Shown piece by piece: positions 59,911 through 64,000 of a stretch of 64,000 bases of DNA (the stretch's first letter is position 1; each line of letters opens with the position of its first letter). Source of the stretch: Pedobacter miscanthi (lineage in GTDB: Bacteria > Bacteroidota > Bacteroidia > Sphingobacteriales > Sphingobacteriaceae). Position numbers and translations under genes: made by a program. Location: contig NZ_QNQU01000003.1 in assembly GCF_003315595.1 (NCBI RefSeq), positions 248,001 to 312,000 on the forward strand, in the 5' to 3' direction. The notes under the pieces were generated by a model. That model was not told the origin of the DNA. It did no database searches and worked only from the letters and a program-made list of their open reading frames with translations.

Positions 59911-60750
59911 ATGAAAAATACCTTTCTTGCCTTTGCCTTTCTCCTCTTTATTTCTTCACTAACTTCCTGTGTGGTATTATCGCCCAAAAAGTATAAGGCT
60001 TTATTGGGAACGAAAGATTCGCTTTATACAGCCTTTAACGAAGGTTTGATTAAAATCGAAAATCTTGAAAAAGAAGTGGCTAAATTGAAAAAAGATACCA
60101 CATTAATGGCCGAAGAACTGCGCGACCTGCAGAACAGCTACAATACCGTTGATGCAAACTATAAAAAGCTTAAAAGCAACTCCTCAACCGAAATTACCAA
60201 ATTATCAGGCGATCTGGCCGCCCGGGAAAAACGTTTAAAGGAAGTAGAAGAAGTTTTACGCAAACGCGATGAAGCCACCAATGCATTAAAAGAAAAACTG
60301 CAGCAGGCTTTGCTGGGCTTTACCAAAAGCGGTTTAACCGTTGAAATTAAAAACGGTAAAGTGTATGTTTCTTTAACTGATAAACTTTTATTCCCTTCAG
60401 GAAGTATCATTATCGATGAAAAAGGAAAACAGGCTTTAACGCAATTGGCAAACGTACTGAAACAGCAGCCGGAAATTAACATTGCTGTTGAAGGACATAC
60501 CGATAACCAGAAAATAAACAATTTAGGCCAGATCAAGGATAACTGGGATTTAAGTGTGCTCAGGGCAACATCCGTAGTACGTTATTTAACTGAGAATGAA
60601 AAAGTAGAGAGCGTAAGGATGACAGCCACCGGTAAAGGCGAATTCCAGCCTCTGGGTACCAATGCAAATGCTGATGGCAGAAGCAAAAACAGAAGAATTG
60701 AGATTGTGCTTTCTCCAAAACTGGATGAACTATATAACCTGATTAAATAG
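59911..60750 (+). CDS. OmpA-family lipoprotein
   Basis: This 279-residue lipoprotein (lipobox LTSC, with VVLSPKKY) has a long coiled-coil region (residues about 40-130, with KIENLEKEVAKLKKDT and KRLKEVEEVLRKRDE) and a C-terminal OmpA domain, with LLFPSGSIII and VEGHTDNQKINNLGQIKDNWDLSVLRATSVVRYL. Such proteins bind peptidoglycan and tie the outer membrane to it. It is followed by a bidirectional terminator and faces the NTPase gene. Confidence 0.9.
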   Translation: MKNTFLAFAFLLFISSLTSCVVLSPKKYKALLGTKDSLYTAFNEGLIKIENLEKEVAKLKKDTTLMAEELRDLQNSYNTVDANYKKLKSNSSTEITKLSGDLAAREKRLKEVEEVLRKRDEATNALKEKLQQALLGFTKSGLTVEIKNGKVYVSLTDKLLFPSGSIIIDEKGKQALTQLANVLKQQPEINIAVEGHTDNQKINNLGQIKDNWDLSVLRATSVVRYLTENEKVESVRMTATGKGEFQPLGTNANADGRSKNRRIEIVLSPKLDELYNLIK

Positions 60751-60870
60751 CAGTTGGCAGTTTACAGTTTACAGTTGGCAATTTGCAGTTAACAATTAAA
60801 CAATCCTGCAATTGAACAATTAACCGATTAGCCCAATGAACTAATGACTAGTGAACTAATGAACTAAAAA
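60751..60870. repeat. Low-complexity spacer before the bidirectional terminator
   Basis: It begins with CAGTTGGCAGTTTACAG-type words and continues with AATTAACCGATTAGCCC and CTAATGACTAGTGAACTAATGAAC. Not coding. Confidence 0.55.
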
Positions 60871-60900
60871 AGTCTTGCATAACCTGCAAGACTTTTTTTT
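60871..60900. terminator. Bidirectional terminator between OmpA and STAND NTPase genes
   Basis: AGTCTTGCA (60871-60879) pairs with TGCAAGACT (60885-60893). A T-run follows on the plus strand and an A-run precedes it, so the hairpin can stop transcription from both sides. It overlaps the stop codon of the minus-strand NTPase gene. Confidence 0.85.
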
Positions 60901-63490
60901 ATAAATTCTGATGGCGGCGGTACGATTTTAAAATCTTAAAGGTATGTTCAAACTCACTACCGCTCAGGTTCGAATAATCCGGCATCGAAAGTTTATGTAC
61001 CGTTAAGAAATTAAGCAGTTCTTTAATCACATTCGATACCTCTTCCGATTCTTCGGTATGTTTTAGGGTATCTATTTTACTCAGCAGAAGCGAAATCTCG
61101 AACATCTTAAAATCGTTATTTCCGGTAATTTGGAGACCTGCATTGGCTTCTATCAGCGCCTGTTCATAATTGTTCGTTGCATTATAAAAGTTTGCTTTAA
61201 AAATACTGAAACTGGCCAGGATAAAATTAGTGTGGTAAGTATATTCGCTGCTGATAATCTTATCCACAAACTGCATAATGCGTTGTGCCTTTTTAAAGTA
61301 GTTAAGTTTAATATAGGTTTGACCTAAGTGCAACAGCAGGAACGGCGAAAAAACGGAATGCCGTACGTAAAAAATATTAGGATATTTACTTAAAATAGCC
61401 ATAATAAAACGATGGCACTCTGCATAACTTTTTTGTGAAAACAGGGTAATTAATACCAGACGGTAGGATAACATTTCAGTTGCCGTAATCTCATCGTTCC
61501 TTTTCGGACCGCTCCGGTCTATATCCTGGCAAAGTTTGATAATCTTATCTTCTAATGTTTTGCTCTCGTTAGGCTTGTTTACAATATTGTTGTAAAAATA
61601 CAGGATCAGATCATAAGGGTTGATAGGAAACAGTTCGCCAAGACGTTTGTAATTCCTTTTAAGCAATTGCATGGTGTTGGCCAGCGATACTTTATCTACA
61701 TCGATCAGATTTACGTTACACTCTATTACGTGCAGCATGATCTGTATATCCTCGTTCAGTACATTTTCCGAAATGGTTTTGATGGTTTCCTTATAAAGTG
61801 TACTCATCGTGCGGCCCGAAGCCATAATATCGATAAAATCGACACCGATGCTTAACTTATTAAAGTTGGAATTTGGCTTGGTAAGTTCGAATTTGGAAAC
61901 ATAACAGAAAAAATCAAAAGCAGTATTTTTCTCCCTGTTGGTAAACGGAAGTTTAAAAATGTTTTTTAGTGCCGCAATTTCGTTCCTGTTGATGCAGAAA
62001 CGGATAGACCAGTTTAAAATATGGTCTCTGCGGGCATTTTGTGCCGGAAAACTGTTTAAAATATATTCAAAAAATGATTTTCCGGGTTTATATTCGAATT
62101 TATCGGTAATCTGTATAAACAGAAAATAAGTATAGATATCGTCGCTTAAGAAGCGTACAATTTCAGTAGGTATGGTAGTGCTTAACCTCTTTTCCTCGAT
62201 AATAATACCAGCATGCAGTAATTCTTCGTAAGCATCAGGATAACAATTGATATAACTCAATATCTTTTCTTTCGATACCCTTAGTTTTTTATTCCCTTCG
62301 GATATGCAATCGCTTATTTTTTTGAGGAGGAATATCTTTTCTGTACTCTTTTTTGCCAGGAATACCCGCTTTTCTAAGAAATAGCTGATTAATTCGTAAC
62401 AAAGCAAAGGATTACTTAGCTCAAGATGGTGGTTCTCATCCTTGAGCTTGAAATAAACCTGTAACCAAAATGGTGTTTTAAACTGGGCCAGCAGGGGAGG
62501 GCTTACATCTGCCCGGTTGATAATCTTATTTTCGATGTGGCTAAGGGTGTAAAGCACCTCATCGGCATTTAGCGGCGGTACATTGCTTAGTGTATCTTCA
62601 TCATAAAATAAGCCTGTATACCAGGCTTTAGTTAAAGATGCAGAACCGTAAATAGCAGGCTGTAAATTAATCCAGCTGTTTGTTCTTAAACCGAAAATAA
62701 GTTTAACAAAATTATTTTCTTCTATGCTGTATAAAAAATCTATAAAAGTTTTAAAATGGTTGCTTCTGGCAAGCAATTCGTCAATGCCATCAACAATAAT
62801 GATGAAACGGCCTTCGCGCTTTTCGGGATTTTTCTTAAAAAAACTGATCAGTTCGGTTAAACTGCCAAATTTGAATTCCTTTAAAAACCAATCTTTTAAT
62901 GTACTGCCATTCTGTATAATGGTGCTGATGCTGGTAGAGTTTATCATCAGCACGATATCGTTTTTGTACAGGGCATTTTCCGAAAAGAAAAAATACTCTA
63001 CCATGTGTGCCAGTAAAATAGACTTACCCTGCCCGGGTTGTGCACTTACCGTGGTAAACTGGTAATTGTTTTTTAAAAAATAATCGAAATCGGGGTAGAA
63101 AAAGCTTCTGTTCGCTGTGGCGCTAAACGGAACACCTGAATTATTTTTTTTGGCAATTAACGAAATTTCGGTAATGGCATGTGCTTTTAGTTTTAAATCC
63201 TGCCATACACTCTGAACGGAAGTGGTCTGGTTTTCCTTGTCTTTACAGAACGAATCCCAATCGTTATAGCCAATATACTGTGAAAGGCTATTTAGGGTGA
63301 ACAATGAAAATTTGTGCAGCGTATTTGCAAATCCGAAGAAGCGCTTAATGGTTGTTTCGCTTACATAGTTCTTCGTTTCCTGGAATACATATTCGGAAAT
63401 GATCTTACAATGGGCTGGGTCGATGTTTCTCAAACCAGATTTTATAAGGACAAACTTCCTGAGTTCGATAAGGAGATCGTTAGCGTTCAT
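60899..63490 (-). CDS. STAND/NACHT-like P-loop NTPase with helix-turn-helix-like N-terminus
   Basis: This 863-residue protein has three parts. Residues 1-85 form a helical domain with VSETTIKRFFGF, then TLHKFSLFTLNSLSQYIGY and NDWDSF; this pattern reads as a winged or helix-turn-helix-like domain seen in several Bacteroidota proteins, but I cannot name it. Residues about 140-330 form a STAND/NACHT NTPase: Walker A SAQPGQGKS (149-157), Walker B FIIIVDGIDELL (229-240) and a GLRTNSW segment. Residues about 430-860 are helical and TPR-like (AQRIMQFVDKII; YEQALIEANAGLQ). STAND proteins switch on when a ligand releases inhibition; many are phage-defence or regulatory proteins. It is alone, with no effector enzyme domain visible. 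Confidence 0.8.
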   Translation of the reverse strand: MNANDLLIELRKFVLIKSGLRNIDPAHCKIISEYVFQETKNYVSETTIKRFFGFANTLHKFSLFTLNSLSQYIGYNDWDSFCKDKENQTTSVQSVWQDLKLKAHAITEISLIAKKNNSGVPFSATANRSFFYPDFDYFLKNNYQFTTVSAQPGQGKSILLAHMVEYFFFSENALYKNDIVLMINSTSISTIIQNGSTLKDWFLKEFKFGSLTELISFFKKNPEKREGRFIIIVDGIDELLARSNHFKTFIDFLYSIEENNFVKLIFGLRTNSWINLQPAIYGSASLTKAWYTGLFYDEDTLSNVPPLNADEVLYTLSHIENKIINRADVSPPLLAQFKTPFWLQVYFKLKDENHHLELSNPLLCYELISYFLEKRVFLAKKSTEKIFLLKKISDCISEGNKKLRVSKEKILSYINCYPDAYEELLHAGIIIEEKRLSTTIPTEIVRFLSDDIYTYFLFIQITDKFEYKPGKSFFEYILNSFPAQNARRDHILNWSIRFCINRNEIAALKNIFKLPFTNREKNTAFDFFCYVSKFELTKPNSNFNKLSIGVDFIDIMASGRTMSTLYKETIKTISENVLNEDIQIMLHVIECNVNLIDVDKVSLANTMQLLKRNYKRLGELFPINPYDLILYFYNNIVNKPNESKTLEDKIIKLCQDIDRSGPKRNDEITATEMLSYRLVLITLFSQKSYAECHRFIMAILSKYPNIFYVRHSVFSPFLLLHLGQTYIKLNYFKKAQRIMQFVDKIISSEYTYHTNFILASFSIFKANFYNATNNYEQALIEANAGLQITGNNDFKMFEISLLLSKIDTLKHTEESEEVSNVIKELLNFLTVHKLSMPDYSNLSGSEFEHTFKILKSYRRHQNL

Positions 63491-63732
63491 GAATTGACTG
63501 ATGGGATGACTAGCGCTAATGTCATCATAATTTCACAATTGAGGAAATCTATTCAGCAAGAATGCTCTGTATGAATAAAATGAATGAAAGCTATTGCACG
63601 AAAATGAATAGCAATGGATAAGATAGGTTGCTAATCTAGGTATAGATTTGTCATAATTATATAATGCCCTTGAAAAAACATTTACCTAACAGCAGCATTA
63701 CCACATAGTAAGTCTTCTAAATTACGCCTGAC
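63491..63732. other. Divergent gap between NTPase and adhesin-like gene
   Basis: This 242-base gap holds the promoters of both flanking genes. TAGATTTG at 63643-63650 fits TAnnTTTG and points to the plus-strand gene. The minus-strand promoter is not evident. Confidence 0.5.
63643..63650 (+). promoter_or_regulatory. Candidate -7 box for the adhesin-like gene
   Basis: TAGATTTG matches TAnnTTTG, 83 bases before the chosen ATG. A TTG lies 12 bases upstream, too close for the usual -33 spacing. Confidence 0.35.
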
Positions 63733-64000
63733 ATGATGAAAACCCGTACTCCTTCATCCCTAAATGGGATATTCCGCAATACCTGTATTGCACTCATCAT
63801 TCTATTAACGCTCTTCCACTCGAAATCGTATGCGCAAACTAAAATTTTTGCAAATACCGTATCTGCGCAAAGCAGGGTCGATAATGCGAACAACGCAACC
63901 TTAAACGATAATACGTTTGCTTCGGTAAACTCTTATGGTGGAGTTGCAGTTGGCATTGGCGCTTATAGCGGTGAGCTGGAACTCAAATATCCCGCATCAG
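63733..64000 (+). CDS. Secreted protein, probably a large surface/adhesin-type protein (runs off the window)
   Basis: The frame starts at ATG 63733 (a second ATG follows at 63736) with a signal peptide (ALIILLTLFHSKSYAQ) and continues open to the window end, giving 89 residues so far. The mature part has the phrases SVNSYGGVAVGIGAYSGELEL and LNDNTFA, resembling the opening of large Bacteroidota surface proteins with Ig-like domains and a gliding/T9SS C-terminus. The rest is outside the window. It may be very long. Confidence 0.6.
   Translation, partial: MMKTRTPSSLNGIFRNTCIALIILLTLFHSKSYAQTKIFANTVSAQSRVDNANNATLNDNTFASVNSYGGVAVGIGAYSGELELKYPAS

Overview
The window looks like a chromosome segment of a Bacteroidota member of the family Sphingobacteriaceae, most likely a Pedobacter or close relative. 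The reasons are AT-rich DNA with few Shine-Dalgarno sites, SusC/SusD outer-membrane pairs, a one-component-fused hybrid two-component regulator, FecI/FecR control, an alternative complex III respiratory operon, and M56 (BlaR1-like) membrane peptidases with unusual C-terminal domains. There are no rRNA or tRNA genes, no CRISPR array, no phage genes and no transposase.

Layout. 1-344 is the start of glucose-6-phosphate isomerase. 640-5631 carries a secreted M20 amidohydrolase, prfB with an intact +1 programmed frameshift, a YcxB-like membrane protein, a secreted esterase and a lipoprotein. 5907-19086 is a carbohydrate-use region: GH16-like lipoprotein, CAP-domain lipoprotein, GH43-like enzyme, a 1345-residue hybrid two-component regulator, a SusC/SusD pair and a GH18 enzyme. 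19100-21466 holds a SirB1-like protein, a methyltransferase and a DUF1345 membrane protein. 21467-22090 is a repeat-rich gap with a MITE-like palindromic element. 22091-28578 is a compact operon: BlaI repressor, an M56 peptidase fused to a peptidoglycan amidase, an M56 peptidase fused to OB-like and LptA/OstA-like regions, and a TonB-dependent-receptor-like barrel. A BamA/D15-like barrel gene faces it.

30638-31618 encodes a deoxyhypusine-synthase-family enzyme. 31874-48411 is one long respiratory cluster: alternative complex III (actA-F), cytochrome aa3 oxidase (subunits II, I, two III-type, IV), heme A synthesis (ctaA, ctaB), a Sco-like protein without any cysteine, and a DUF420 protein. ACIII oxidises quinol and its c-type hemes can feed the CuA site of the neighbouring oxidase, while ctaA/ctaB make heme A for subunit I.

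48582-57625 is a FecI/FecR-controlled nutrient-uptake operon: sigma factor, anti-sigma factor, a SusC with an N-terminal STN signalling domain, SusD, a HExxH metallohydrolase lipoprotein and a DUF4302 lipoprotein. 57626-60898 has a decayed small membrane gene, a small cysteine-motif membrane protein next to a DUF983 protein, a DUF2461 protein and an OmpA-family lipoprotein, separated by low-complexity spacers. 60899-63490 (minus strand) encodes an 863-residue STAND/NACHT-type P-loop NTPase with a putative helix-turn-helix N-terminus and a helical-repeat C-terminus. The window ends inside a large-looking secreted protein gene that starts at 63733.

The most unusual items are the BlaI/M56-amidase/M56-OstA operon, the solitary STAND NTPase, the cysteine-less Sco homologue, the deoxyhypusine-synthase-like protein that seems to lack the catalytic lysine, and the inverted-repeat elements in the gaps. 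Functions are assigned from motifs and remembered family patterns only; no database search was run.
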